Shown here: piece by piece, positions 25,230 through 33,672 of the stretch
Layout: each line of letters opens with the position of its first letter
How positions within the stretch are numbered: position 1 is the first letter of the stretch
Assembly (NCBI GenBank): GCA_900466945.1
Contig: UBNV01000003.1
Location: 248,001-312,000, forward strand
Source of the DNA: Hyphomicrobiales bacterium
GTDB lineage: Bacteria > Pseudomonadota > Alphaproteobacteria > Rhizobiales > Rhizobiaceae
Direction of reading: 5' to 3'
DNA length: 64,000 bases
Program-made: the position numbers and the translations under genes
Notes under the pieces: generated by a model
What the model was told of the DNA's origin: nothing
The model's input: the letters and a program-made list of their open reading frames with translations, nothing else
Databases searched by the model: none

Positions 25230-25784
25230 ATGAACGTTTTTATCGCCAGCGAATTCAGCGAGCCCCGCCTTCGCCCAGTGCCCGAGCGACCAGTGTCTGA
25301 TCGACCAGCCGACGCGGCTGGTTTGAAGGAGGCCTTGAGAACGCTGGGTGGCGGCGTCAGCGTGATCACGGCAGGCGAAGGTGCCGAGCGCTCAGGCGCC
25401 ACGGTCACCTCTGCGACGGCTCTGTCCGTTGATCCCCCGCGTATGCTGGTGTCCCTCAACAGATCCTCCTCCACGTGGCCTGTCGTTGAGCGTTACCGCC
25501 ATTTCGCGGTCAATGTGATTGGTGCGGCCCATCAGGATATTGCAAACCGATTTGCGGGCATTGGTGGATTGAAGGGACCCGAGCGCTATGTTGCTGCCGA
25601 ATGGACGAGGCTTGCCAGCGGAGCGCCAGTGCTGGAAGATGCGGTTGCAGCACTCGACTGCGAAGTTGAGGAGGCGATCGAGCGACACAGCCATGTCATC
25701 CTGATCGGTCGCGTCCTTTCGATACGCTTGAGCGGTGGGAGTTCACTCCTGTATCAGAATGGCAAATACCACGCAGTGACGTAA
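25230..25784 (+). CDS. Flavin reductase family protein
   Basis: 184 residues. The flavin-reductase-like domain covers about residues 35-180 (LKEALRTLGGGVSVITAGEGAERSGATVTSATALSVDPPRMLVSLNRSSSTWPVVERYRHFAVNVI). Such enzymes reduce FMN with NAD(P)H and hand it to two-component monooxygenases. That fits the FMN-dependent monooxygenase encoded at 27380. A ~30-residue Pro/Arg-rich extension precedes the domain. The ATG at 25230 follows GGAGAGG; an upstream in-frame ATG at 25164 is less likely. The reduced acyl-CoA-dehydrogenase-like gene starts 30 bases after its stop, probably the same operon. Confidence 0.88.
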   Translation: MNVFIASEFSEPRLRPVPERPVSDRPADAAGLKEALRTLGGGVSVITAGEGAERSGATVTSATALSVDPPRMLVSLNRSSSTWPVVERYRHFAVNVIGAAHQDIANRFAGIGGLKGPERYVAAEWTRLASGAPVLEDAVAALDCEVEEAIERHSHVILIGRVLSIRLSGGSSLLYQNGKYHAVT

Positions 25785-25814
25785 CTCTGGCTTGAGTGGA
25801 GGAGGGTCTGTTTG

Positions 25815-26693
25815 ATGGTGGTATCGACGGCTGATCGATTGCGACCCGTACCGGTTGCCCTGACGCGGGAGGCCGATGTCTTGGCAGCACTCGATCGCTT
25901 GGGACCTTCGACGACGAGTGACAGTCCGGACCAGGTCTCCGGTCTGCCCACAAGTGGGCTTCTTGCCATGTCCATTCCCGCGAGCTTCGGGGGAGCAGAT
26001 ATCTCAAACCTCATCGTAGCCGAGGCCGTCAGCCGACTGACCACTTGGAACGCAAAGGCGGCGGAGCAATTGCTCCGGCATCTTGTTGCCTTGGAACTGG
26101 TCCGCACCAGCGGATCGGCAGAACAGCGCAAGGCGATTTACGGACGCGTTGTGCTGGGCGATGTCTTCGACTTGAGCGCCCGTCGCGAGGGTGTTCCGCC
26201 ACCGAGGCTGGTACAGTCGGGTCTGGCTTTCGCCCTGGATAATGCTGGGTCGGATTTCGAGGTCGGTGCTGCAGACTGGCAAATCATAAGGGCATCTGGA
26301 GCAGGTTTTGAACCGATGGCCGCCATTCTGGACAGCAAGCGCGTTTCATTCCGCGGCGAGGACGCATCGCCGGAATTGACCGTCCATCCCGATTACATTC
26401 TCTCCCTCGGTGAGAATGCGGACTGTCTGGCGCGCCTGATGACGGCCTTCCTGATGGCCGCCGCAACGCGCGGGCAAATTAGCGCGAAGACACTGACCTC
26501 AGGGGCAGATGCTTCTGCCGCAATCGAACTCGAACTTCTGGACGCAATGATCCAGAAGGCAGCCTCCCTTATCGATGGCATTCAGGTGGACGATCCGCCA
26601 ATCGACTTAGCGCAGATCGATCGGTTCTGCCTCGCACTGGACACGGCGCGTTTGCGCTGTGCCGGCGATCACTCGCCGGCGATCAGATCCTGA
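25815..26693 (+). CDS. Reduced acyl-CoA-dehydrogenase-like protein (SfnB/DszC relative)
   Basis: 292 residues against ~390-400 for the family. The N-terminal block LLAMSIPASFGGADISNLIVAEAVSRL is the classic 'Ll..tvP..yGG' helix start of acyl-CoA-dehydrogenase-like flavoproteins, including the sulfur-acquisition monooxygenases SfnB and DszC. The middle beta domain is hard to recognise and the C-terminal helical part is short (from about residue 200). Flavin-binding residues may be lost. It overlaps the 3' end of the convergent Rrf2 gene by 25 bases. GGAGGAGG precedes the ATG; a TTG one codon earlier is an alternative. It may be a degenerate or repurposed oxidase; I do not know its activity. 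Confidence 0.7.
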   Translation: MVVSTADRLRPVPVALTREADVLAALDRLGPSTTSDSPDQVSGLPTSGLLAMSIPASFGGADISNLIVAEAVSRLTTWNAKAAEQLLRHLVALELVRTSGSAEQRKAIYGRVVLGDVFDLSARREGVPPPRLVQSGLAFALDNAGSDFEVGAADWQIIRASGAGFEPMAAILDSKRVSFRGEDASPELTVHPDYILSLGENADCLARLMTAFLMAAATRGQISAKTLTSGADASAAIELELLDAMIQKAASLIDGIQVDDPPIDLAQIDRFCLALDTARLRCAGDHSPAIRS

Positions 26694-27115
26694 TCGGGCT
26701 GTTCCGACGCCACGAATTGCGTCAGCGTCATCGTGTCGAGAACAGCGGCCATGGCATCGCGAACCTGCGTCATAGAAATCCGGATCTGGCAGGATGCCGG
26801 GTCTCGGCAATCATCGCATGCTTCGAATGCCGTACGACTGGCGCAGCGGATGGGCGCAAGTGGCCCGTCAAGGGCGCGGATGACCTGACCGATCATGATC
26901 TCGTCTGCCGGCTTTGAAAGCGCATAACCCCCATTCGGCCCCTTCTTCGAGCGCAGGAAGCCGTTGTTGCGCAGTTCCAGCAGGATCGTGTCGAGGAACT
27001 TCTTCGGAATATTGTTTCGGGTGGCGATGTCGGTGACGAACGCCGTCTGCCCTGGCTCCAGACCCGCGAGGTCGACCAGCGCTTTTAGACCATACTTGCC
27101 TTTGTTGGTGAGCAT
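26669..27115 (-). CDS. Rrf2-family transcriptional regulator with four cysteines
   Basis: 148 residues. An Rrf2 winged helix-turn-helix (YGLKALVDLAGLEPGQTAFVTDIATRNNIPKKFLDTILLELRNNGFLRSKKGPNGGYAL) is followed by a cysteine cluster at 91, 100, 103 and 109 that could hold an iron-sulfur cluster, as in IscR, or act as a redox or thiol switch. The Rrf2 regulator CymR controls cysteine metabolism in Gram-positive bacteria, so a sulfur role is plausible. It lies inside the sulfur module and is divergent from the monooxygenase operon, so autoregulation and control of that operon are likely but inferred. Its end overlaps the convergent gene. Confidence 0.9.
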   Translation of the reverse strand: MLTNKGKYGLKALVDLAGLEPGQTAFVTDIATRNNIPKKFLDTILLELRNNGFLRSKKGPNGGYALSKPADEIMIGQVIRALDGPLAPIRCASRTAFEACDDCRDPASCQIRISMTQVRDAMAAVLDTMTLTQFVASEQPDQDLIAGE

Positions 27116-27163
27116 TGCGGAAATATCCGGCCGAAGGCCTCAAGGGTAATTTTGCTCATCGTA

Positions 27164-27176
27164 CATAGTTTTTATG
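27164..27176. promoter_or_regulatory. Short AT-rich palindrome upstream of the Rrf2 gene
   Basis: CATA (27164-27167) and TATG (27173-27176) flank five bases, mostly T. Weak by itself; noted because it lies 50 bases before the Rrf2 start, in the same gap as the stronger palindrome at 27317. Confidence 0.25.
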
Positions 27177-27316
27177 AAGTAAGCGTTCAAGCCGTTTTCC
27201 GGATCGAGTGAGCCAAGAGCGTCAGCCTTTTTGCTTCCGGGTCGCAGATGTCTCAGATCGGCATCACATGCGAAAATCAATTCGCCGAGCGGCTGAATCT
27301 TCGCAATCCCATTTCT

Positions 27317-27333
27317 CTATATAAATTATAGAC
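27317..27333. promoter_or_regulatory. AT-rich palindrome before the sulfur monooxygenase operon
   Basis: TCTATA (27317-27322) and TATAGA (27328-27333) are perfect arms around TAAAT, about 50 bases upstream of the monooxygenase ATG. Candidate Rrf2 operator or -10 region; the CTATAWAA part is shared with the palindrome at 25129. Confidence 0.5.
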
Positions 27334-27379
27334 AATGTAGGCTGATCTCATTCGACAATCGACTGAGAGAGGACCAGCC

Positions 27380-28732
27380 ATGACACGCAAGATCAGATTA
27401 GGCGCATTCCTTCCCGGCGGCGGACAGCATGTCGCCTCTTGGCGGCATCCGGATCAGCCTGCGGATGGTGCCGTCAGCTTCGAGTTTCACAAGCAGTTGG
27501 CCCTCACCGCCGAGCGGGGATTATTCGACGCCTACTTCCTCGCAGACGGTCTGGCCGTCGGCTTCGGCGGTGCACGGGAGGGCGGCAATGCAAGGGTCGC
27601 CGGCTTTGAGCCCGTGACACTGTTTTCCGCGCTCGCTCCCTTCACCACCCATATCGGTTTCATCGCAACGGCGTCGACGACCTACGAGGAGCCCTACAAT
27701 ACGGCGCGCAAGTTCGCCTCGCTCGACCTGATCTCGGACGGCCGGGCCGGCTGGAACGTCGTGACGACGACAGGCGACGCCACGGCGCAGAACTTCAACC
27801 GCGAGACGCAGCTCCCGCATGCCGACCGCTACAAGCGCGCTGCCGAGCATGTCGATGTGGTCAAGAAGCTCTGGGACAGTTTTGAGGACGATGCCTTCAT
27901 CCGCGACAAGGACACCGGCGTCTTCTTCAACCCCGCCAAGCTTCACGACGCCGATCACAAGGGCGAGCATTTCAAGGTCAAGGGACCGCTGAACGTCTCT
28001 CGCTCGCGCCAAGGGCATCCGGTCATTGTCCAGGCAGGCCAATCCGATGACGGACGTGGTCTGGCCGCTGCGACGGCAGAAGTCATTTTCACCGCTCACC
28101 AGCATATTGAGACCGCGCAGGAATTCTACCGAGACATCAAGAACCGCGCTCGCGGCCTCGGGCGCAACCCCGACCACATCTTGATCATGCCCGGTGTTTC
28201 GCCCTTTGTCGGGCGCACGGAAGAAGAGGCGCGCGAGAAATACGATCGCCTGACCTCGCTGATCCTGGAAGAAGACGGCATCGGCCTGCTCAACGGTCTG
28301 ACGGGGGGTACGCTCGATCTGAGGGGCTATGATCTCGACGGTCCGCTGCCGCCCGCTCCGCCGACCGAGGGCATGAAAAGCCGCCAGGCGCTGATCCGCC
28401 AGATTGCTGACGAGAACAATTTCTCGATCCGCCAGCTCTATCAGTGGGTCGCTTCGGCGCGCGGTCACTTCACCATCATCGGAACGCCCGTGCAGATTGC
28501 CGATACGCTGCAGGAATGGTTCGAGAATGAAGCGGCTGACGGCTTCAACATCCTGCCGCCCTGGCTTCCGACAGGTCTCGACGATTTCGTCGATCTCGTC
28601 ATCCCCGAACTGCAGCGTCGTGGCCTGTTCCGCACCGCCTATGAGGGGCGGACGCTCCGCGAAAACCTCGGCCTGCCGTTCCCGATCAACCGCTATGCCG
28701 CCGACCATCAGGTCGTTCAGGCAGCCGAATGA
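27380..28732 (+). CDS. FMN-dependent monooxygenase, NtaA/SnaA/DszA (LLM) family
   Basis: 450 residues, the family length. Typical motifs are RLGAFLPGGGQHVASWRHP at the N-terminus, the ...LDLISDGRAGWNVVTT core (about residues 120-135), and HPVIVQAGQSDDGRGLAAATAEVIFTA (about 210-240). These flavin-using enzymes cleave C-S or C-N bonds in organosulfur compounds and chelators with O2 and reduced FMN. Beside an SsuABC-type importer and a flavin reductase, a role in releasing sulfite or sulfide from an organosulfur compound is likely. GAGAGAGG precedes the ATG. It is the first gene of the operon running to 31385. Confidence 0.92.
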   Translation: MTRKIRLGAFLPGGGQHVASWRHPDQPADGAVSFEFHKQLALTAERGLFDAYFLADGLAVGFGGAREGGNARVAGFEPVTLFSALAPFTTHIGFIATASTTYEEPYNTARKFASLDLISDGRAGWNVVTTTGDATAQNFNRETQLPHADRYKRAAEHVDVVKKLWDSFEDDAFIRDKDTGVFFNPAKLHDADHKGEHFKVKGPLNVSRSRQGHPVIVQAGQSDDGRGLAAATAEVIFTAHQHIETAQEFYRDIKNRARGLGRNPDHILIMPGVSPFVGRTEEEAREKYDRLTSLILEEDGIGLLNGLTGGTLDLRGYDLDGPLPPAPPTEGMKSRQALIRQIADENNFSIRQLYQWVASARGHFTIIGTPVQIADTLQEWFENEAADGFNILPPWLPTGLDDFVDLVIPELQRRGLFRTAYEGRTLRENLGLPFPINRYAADHQVVQAAE

Positions 28733-28743
28733 GGAGATCCCCC

Positions 28744-29583
28744 ATGTCCTACGAAGACCTCCATCACGGAAGGGCTTATGGCCTTAACCTCGCCCCGGAT
28801 GTGGAACCAGCGCCCCGCTGGCTTAGTCCGGCAGCGGCAGCGATCACGCCACTCCTGGGCCGCTATGGTCTTGTGATCGCATTCTTGATCCTCTGGCAGG
28901 CCTCATCAAAACTCGGCTGGGTGAACGCATCCGTCTTCCCGCCGCTCGATCAGATCATCGGCGCCTTGTGGAAGGCGCTCGCCTCGGGCGCCATCGTCGA
29001 TGACATCGCGATCAGTCTGCAGCGCTCCGGCATCGCCTTTGTTGCCGCCGTTGGTCTTGGCATTCCGCTCGGCCTCTTCATGGGACAGGTCAGGGCTGTC
29101 GAGCTGGCACTCGATCCGCTCTTGCAGTTCTTCCGCCAGACCTCGGCGCTCGCCCTTTATCCGGTCTTCATCCTGCTTCTCGGTCTGGGCGAAGCGTCGA
29201 AGGTGTTCGTCATCTTCTGGGCGACGCTTTTCCCGATCCTCCTGTCGACGATCGGTGGGGTGAAGGAGGTCGACAAGAAGCTTATCGAGATGGCTCGCAC
29301 TTATGGCGCGGGCTCTCTGCAGATCTTCCGTCGTGTCGTGCTTCCAGCCTCGGTGCCCGCCATCTTCGTTGGCCTTCGCCTTTCCGCGACGACGGCGCTG
29401 CTACTCCTCATCGCGGCCGAGATGATCGGTGCCAACAAGGGCATCGGCTTCCAGGTGATGAATACCCAATACAACTTCCAGATCCCGCTGATGTTTGCGG
29501 CCATCCTGCTTCTCGCACTGCTCGGCCTCGCCGCGAACGCCGCTCTCGTCCTTCTGCAGCGGCGACTGTGCCGCTGGGCCTGA
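28744..29583 (+). CDS. ABC transporter permease, SsuC/TauC-like
   Basis: 279 residues with about six membrane segments. A long polar N-terminus (about 30 residues) precedes the first helix (YGLVIAFLILWQASSKLG). The EAA-loop motif is in LIEMARTYGAGSLQIFRRVVLPASVPAIFVGLRL (about residues 185-215). It belongs to the sulfonate/nitrate/taurine permease branch. The ATG at 28744 follows GAGGAGATC, 11 bases after the monooxygenase stop. It forms the inner-membrane channel with the binding protein and ATPase encoded next. Confidence 0.92.
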   Translation: MSYEDLHHGRAYGLNLAPDVEPAPRWLSPAAAAITPLLGRYGLVIAFLILWQASSKLGWVNASVFPPLDQIIGALWKALASGAIVDDIAISLQRSGIAFVAAVGLGIPLGLFMGQVRAVELALDPLLQFFRQTSALALYPVFILLLGLGEASKVFVIFWATLFPILLSTIGGVKEVDKKLIEMARTYGAGSLQIFRRVVLPASVPAIFVGLRLSATTALLLLIAAEMIGANKGIGFQVMNTQYNFQIPLMFAAILLLALLGLAANAALVLLQRRLCRWA

Positions 29584-29631
29584 CCAGACATCGCAAGCAT
29601 CCCTCCATTGTCATTACAAAAGGAAACTCCC

Positions 29632-30609
29632 ATGACCTTCCATTCCCGCAAGCTCCTCCTCTCCGCCGCGATTACCTTTGCGCTCTCGGGCACCGCCTTC
29701 GCCGCCGAAGAGGTCAAGTTCCGCTATCTCGCCAGCCAGGGCGGATTGTCCGCCCACGAATTTGCTGCTGAACTCGGTTACTTCGATGGCACCGGCATCA
29801 CCATCGAGAATGTCGGCTATGCCACTGGCGGCCCGGCCTCGCTCATTGCGCTCGCCTCGGGCGATGTTGAAATCGGCAGTGCCGCCACCTCTGCCGTGCT
29901 GAATTCGATCATCGGCGGCAATGACTTTGTCGCCGCCTATCCGTCGAACGGTATCAACGACGAGGTCCAGTCGATCTTCTACGTGCTGGAAGACAGCCCC
30001 ATCCGCGACATCAAGGACATTGCCGGAAAGACCGTCGCAGTGAACACGCTCGGTGCCCATCTCGACTACACGATCCGCGAGGCTCTGCATTCCGTCGGTT
30101 TGCCGTCGGATGCCGCCAACCAGATCGTTGTCCCGGGCCCGCAACTCGAGCAGGTCCTGCGCTCGGGCCAGGTCGATGTATCGGCCTTCGGCTACTGGCA
30201 GACGACCTTCGAGGGTGCCGCCAAGCGGAAGGGTGGGCTCCGCGCAATCTTCGACGACACCGATTTGCTCGGCGAAATCGCCGGCGGCTTCATAGTCCTG
30301 CGCCGCGACTTCATCGAAAAGCACCCCGAAGCCGCCAAGGTCTTCGTCGAACAGTCCGAGCGTGCCCTCGACTATGCCCGCGAAAACCCGGAGGAGACCA
30401 AGAAGATCTTCGCCAAGGCTCTGGCCGAACGCGGCGAAAACCCCGATATCGCCCAGTTCTTCCGCGGTTATGGCGTGCGCCCCGGCGGCAAGGCAGTCGA
30501 GCGCGACCTGCAGTTCTGGATCGACGTTCTGGTTCGAGAAGGCAAGCTGAAGGAAGGCCAGCTCTCGGCCAACCAGCTTCTTTACTCCGGCGAAACAGCG
30601 AGCAACTGA
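29632..30609 (+). CDS. ABC transporter substrate-binding protein, SsuA/aliphatic sulfonate type
   Basis: 325 residues with a signal peptide (HSRKLLLSAAITFALSGTAFA). The mature part has the NMT1/OpuAC-like sequence of sulfonate-binding proteins: LASQGGLSAHEFAAELGYF, VGYATGGPASLIALASGDVEIGSAATSAVLNSI and a domain ending FWIDVLVREGKL. It should bind the organosulfur compound in the periplasm; the exact ligand is not deducible. AAAAGGAAA precedes the ATG. Third gene of the operon. Confidence 0.9.
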   Translation: MTFHSRKLLLSAAITFALSGTAFAAEEVKFRYLASQGGLSAHEFAAELGYFDGTGITIENVGYATGGPASLIALASGDVEIGSAATSAVLNSIIGGNDFVAAYPSNGINDEVQSIFYVLEDSPIRDIKDIAGKTVAVNTLGAHLDYTIREALHSVGLPSDAANQIVVPGPQLEQVLRSGQVDVSAFGYWQTTFEGAAKRKGGLRAIFDDTDLLGEIAGGFIVLRRDFIEKHPEAAKVFVEQSERALDYARENPEETKKIFAKALAERGENPDIAQFFRGYGVRPGGKAVERDLQFWIDVLVREGKLKEGQLSANQLLYSGETASN

Positions 30610-30611
30610 CC

Positions 30612-31385
30612 ATGGCGCTCGCTCAGTCCAACAGCATTCGCGGAGAGGTGACGATCCGTCATCTCTCCAAGACCTACACCCTCAACGGAAAGCCGCTGCC
30701 GGTCCTGAAGGATCTGAACCTCACCATCCGCTCGGGCGAAAGCCTCGCGATCGTCGGTGCCAGCGGCTCTGGCAAGACAACGCTTCTGCGCATTCTTGCC
30801 GGCCTTGAAGATGCGGACAGCGGCGATGTCCTGATCGACGGCCGTCGCATCCGCGGCGTCGGCACTGAACGGGCCGTCATTTTCCAGGAGCCGCGCCTCC
30901 TGCCGTGGCTGACCGTCATCGACAACATTGGCTTCGGCCTCGAGACGAGAGGCCTTTCCCGCGAAGAGGCGCACTTCATCTCGCAGCGCTACGTCGATCT
31001 TGTCGGATTGAAGGACTTCGAAACCGCCTATCCGCGCCAGCTCTCGGGCGGCATGGCGCAACGTGTCGGTATCGCCCGCGCGCTCGCCGTCCAGCCGGAA
31101 ATCCTGCTGCTCGATGAACCGCTGGGTGCGCTGGATGCCATGACCAAGATCGGCATGCAGCAGGAACTCGCCCGCATCTGGAAGGAAGAGGACGTGACGA
31201 CGGTGCTCGTCACCCACGATCTCGAGGAAGCAATTTTCCTTGCCGACCGGATCCTGATTCTGCCGCGAGAAAAAGGCGGGGAGCCCCGGCTAATCGACAT
31301 CGACTTGCCCCGGCCCCGCGATCGCAGCGCGCCTGCGTTCGTGCGCCAGCGAGAAGAACTGCTCGGGCTGTTTGGATTGCATTGA
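30612..31385 (+). CDS. ABC transporter ATP-binding protein, SsuB-like
   Basis: 257 residues. Walker A GASGSGKTT lies at 49-57, the signature is LSGGMAQRVGIARAL, Walker B is ILLLDEPLGALDAM, and the switch His is in VLVTHDLEEA. It powers import with the two preceding gene products. It starts two bases after the binding-protein stop, so the genes are tightly coupled. It is the last gene of the sulfur operon. Confidence 0.95.
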   Translation: MALAQSNSIRGEVTIRHLSKTYTLNGKPLPVLKDLNLTIRSGESLAIVGASGSGKTTLLRILAGLEDADSGDVLIDGRRIRGVGTERAVIFQEPRLLPWLTVIDNIGFGLETRGLSREEAHFISQRYVDLVGLKDFETAYPRQLSGGMAQRVGIARALAVQPEILLLDEPLGALDAMTKIGMQQELARIWKEEDVTTVLVTHDLEEAIFLADRILILPREKGGEPRLIDIDLPRPRDRSAPAFVRQREELLGLFGLH

Positions 31386-31390
31386 AACGA

Positions 31391-31472
31391 ATATTTTTTG
31401 GCGCGAGCGACCGAGGATGAAATGTTTTGCGCTGACGTCAACATGCAGGAAGAGCGGCAATTATCTCCGCTC
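31391..31472 (+). repeat. Dispersed intergenic repeat, copy A (short form)
   Basis: Matches the 3' part of the copies at 45.6-46.1, 55.8-56.0 and 63.3-63.6 kb: GCGAGCGACCG, then CTGACGTCAACATG, then the hairpin end GAGCGGcaattatctCCGCTC. About 13 bases (around CCCTGGCTTTGGG) are missing compared with copy D. It lies 6 bases after the SsuB-like gene. The whole gap 31386-31642 between the convergent operons contains no gene. Confidence 0.75.
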
Positions 31473-31642
31473 GAGAGCGCAAAAGCGGAGGTGAGGAGAG
31501 CATTTATGCGGGGCAGTTCAGCGCCTTCGTTTCAGTCTCCTGCACCGCAGGCATCAGCGCAGGAGGGCGGACATTCCATCCACACAATCTGCGTCTCCGT
31601 GATGACCGCAGCGGACTGTCTCGCACGCTGCGGTCGTTCGCT

Positions 31643-33148
31643 TTACGCGTCTTTGAATACGTCATCTCGGCCCCGTCGCATCGAAGGGGAGATTGCGACC
31701 ACGAGTGCCATCATACCAATTGCGAGGAGAGTAGCGGAAAGTGGCGACTGGACGAAGGTCAGCGGGTTTCCGTCCGAGATGATCAGCGACTGGCGCAGCT
31801 TCTCCTCCAGCAAGCGGCCGAGTACGAAGCCGAGAGCAAGAGGTGCCGGTTCGAAGTCCAGTTTGTAGAGCGCATAGCCGATGAAGCCGAAGAAGGCAGC
31901 CATCATCACCTGGGCGGCATCATTGGCGATCGAATAAAGGCCGATGCAGCAGAAGCAGACGATGGCGGGGAAGAGCAGGCGATAGGGCACGCGCAAGAGC
32001 TTAACCCAGAGCCCGATCAGCGGCAGGTTGATGATGACCAGCATCAGGTTGCCGATCCACATGGACGCGACCAGACCCCAAAAGAGTTCCGGATTGCGCT
32101 CGATGACCTGCGGCCCCGGCACGATCCCCTGGATCATCATCGCGCCGACCATCAGCGCCATGACCGCATTTGGCGGCAGACCGAGGGTGAGCAGCGGAAT
32201 GAAGGAGGTCTGCGCGCCAGCATTATTGGCACTTTCCGGCCCGGCGACAGCCGCCGGGGCGCCTTGGCCAAAGTCTTGCGGTCGCTTCGAAATGCGCTTT
32301 TCCACGGCATAGCTGGCAAAAGGTCCGAGGATTGCACCGTTGCCTGGCAAAACGCCGAGGATCGAGCCAAGGAACGTGCCGCGCAGGATCGGCGCGAGGT
32401 TCTCGCGAAGCTCGCGCAGCGTCGGCCAGAGGCGACCGATCTGATTGCGCACGACATCGCGCGTCTCGGGATCCGCGAGGTTCTTGAAGATTTCACCGAA
32501 GCCGAAGATGCCCATGGCGAGAACCACGAACTCAATGCCGTCATGCAGCATTTCGAGATCGAAGGTCATGCGCTCGCGGCCGGTTTCCATGTCTGCCCCG
32601 ACACAAGAGAGGAGGATGCCGACGACAATCATGGCAATTGCCTTGATCAGCGAACCGCGGGCCAGGACGACGGCCAAGACCAGACCCATGATCATTAGCG
32701 AGAAATATTCCGCCGGCCCGAAGAGCAGACCCATGCGGGTCATCGGTACGCCGAGTGCTGCAATGACGATGGTGGCAACGGTGCCAGCGATGAAGGAGCC
32801 GATCGCGGCCAAGCCGAGTGCGAGGCCAGCCTGGCCCTTCTGCGCCATCTTGTGGCCGTCGATGGCAGTGACGACTGCGGTCGCTTCGCCGGGAATGTTG
32901 ACCAGAATGGCGGTCGTGGAGCCGCCATACTGGGCGCCGTAATAGATGCCGGCAAGCATGATGAGCGAGCCGGTCGGATCGAGCGAGAGCGTCACCGGCA
33001 GCAGGATCGCGATCGTTGCGACCGGGCCGACGCCCGGGAGGACGCCGACCAGCGTGCCGATCAGGCAGCCGATGAAGCAGAGCGCGACATTGTTGAGTGT
33101 CAGAGCCACGGAAAGGCCGAGGCCGAGATTGGTGAAGACTTCGAACAT
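31643..33148 (-). CDS. tctA: Tripartite tricarboxylate transporter large permease (TctA)
   Basis: 501 residues with about 11-12 hydrophobic segments. Typical TctA motifs are GTLVGVLPGVGPVATIAILLPVT (about residues 36-58) and GSILGVLPGNGAILGPFASYAVEK (about 258-281), plus GAQTSFIPLLTLGLPPNAVMALM. With the small subunit TctB and the periplasmic TctC it imports di- or tricarboxylates using an ion gradient. It is the last gene of the TctC-TctB-TctA order; the TctB stop lies next to its start. Confidence 0.93.
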   Translation of the reverse strand: MFEVFTNLGLGLSVALTLNNVALCFIGCLIGTLVGVLPGVGPVATIAILLPVTLSLDPTGSLIMLAGIYYGAQYGGSTTAILVNIPGEATAVVTAIDGHKMAQKGQAGLALGLAAIGSFIAGTVATIVIAALGVPMTRMGLLFGPAEYFSLMIMGLVLAVVLARGSLIKAIAMIVVGILLSCVGADMETGRERMTFDLEMLHDGIEFVVLAMGIFGFGEIFKNLADPETRDVVRNQIGRLWPTLRELRENLAPILRGTFLGSILGVLPGNGAILGPFASYAVEKRISKRPQDFGQGAPAAVAGPESANNAGAQTSFIPLLTLGLPPNAVMALMVGAMMIQGIVPGPQVIERNPELFWGLVASMWIGNLMLVIINLPLIGLWVKLLRVPYRLLFPAIVCFCCIGLYSIANDAAQVMMAAFFGFIGYALYKLDFEPAPLALGFVLGRLLEEKLRQSLIISDGNPLTFVQSPLSATLLAIGMMALVVAISPSMRRGRDDVFKDA

Positions 33149-33149
33149 C

Positions 33150-33671
33150 TCAGTATCCTAGCAGCCAGGGCGCAACGGGCACTGAAAGCCCGAGCGCATA
33201 GCGGAACAGCCCGATACAAAATGCGGTCAGCACGACCGCGAAGACGAGCAATTCGGGAAGGCGGGAATCGCGCGCGGCCAGGCCGGATGCGACGATCGCC
33301 AGCGGGCAGGCCACCGCCATCCCGAGTTTCGGGATGGCGAGCGGGCCGAGGTGGTAGCCACGGATCGTGACGGCGAACAGGATGACACCGAGGACGACAG
33401 GAATGGTCTCACGGATCGCCCAATGGCCTGTCGAGGGACCGGGATCCTTGATGCTGAGGACGATCTGGAGAATGCCAAGTCCTATAATGATGAGCGAGAG
33501 GATGCGGGGCATGAGCCCCGATCCGACGCCGTCGCTGGTCATGAAGGGGAGGTCTGCACCACCCCAGAGACCGAGCCCGCCCAGAGCCAGAAGAGTGAGG
33601 CCGGCAATCCTCTCCCGTCCCTGCCAGCCGTTTGCGGCTGGCGGTTCCGTATTGATCGTGCTGTCGTGCAT
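33150..33671 (-). CDS. tctB: Tripartite tricarboxylate transporter small permease (TctB)
   Basis: 173 residues with four membrane segments (from RIAGLTLLALGGLGLWGG to the C-terminal VFAVVLTAFCIGLFRYALGLSVPVAPWL), the usual TctB layout. The N-terminal ~35 residues are polar. The ATG at 33671 is chosen because it directly follows the TctC stop and has an AAGG upstream; a longer frame exists but lies inside the TctC gene. Confidence 0.88.
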   Translation of the reverse strand: MHDSTINTEPPAANGWQGRERIAGLTLLALGGLGLWGGADLPFMTSDGVGSGLMPRILSLIIIGLGILQIVLSIKDPGPSTGHWAIRETIPVVLGVILFAVTIRGYHLGPLAIPKLGMAVACPLAIVASGLAARDSRLPELLVFAVVLTAFCIGLFRYALGLSVPVAPWLLGY

Positions 33672-33672
33672 G

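Noticed and set aside
27521-28708. Open frame (395 codons) antisense to the FMN monooxygenase gene
   Set aside because: No protein family features; the plus strand has full LLM-family motifs.
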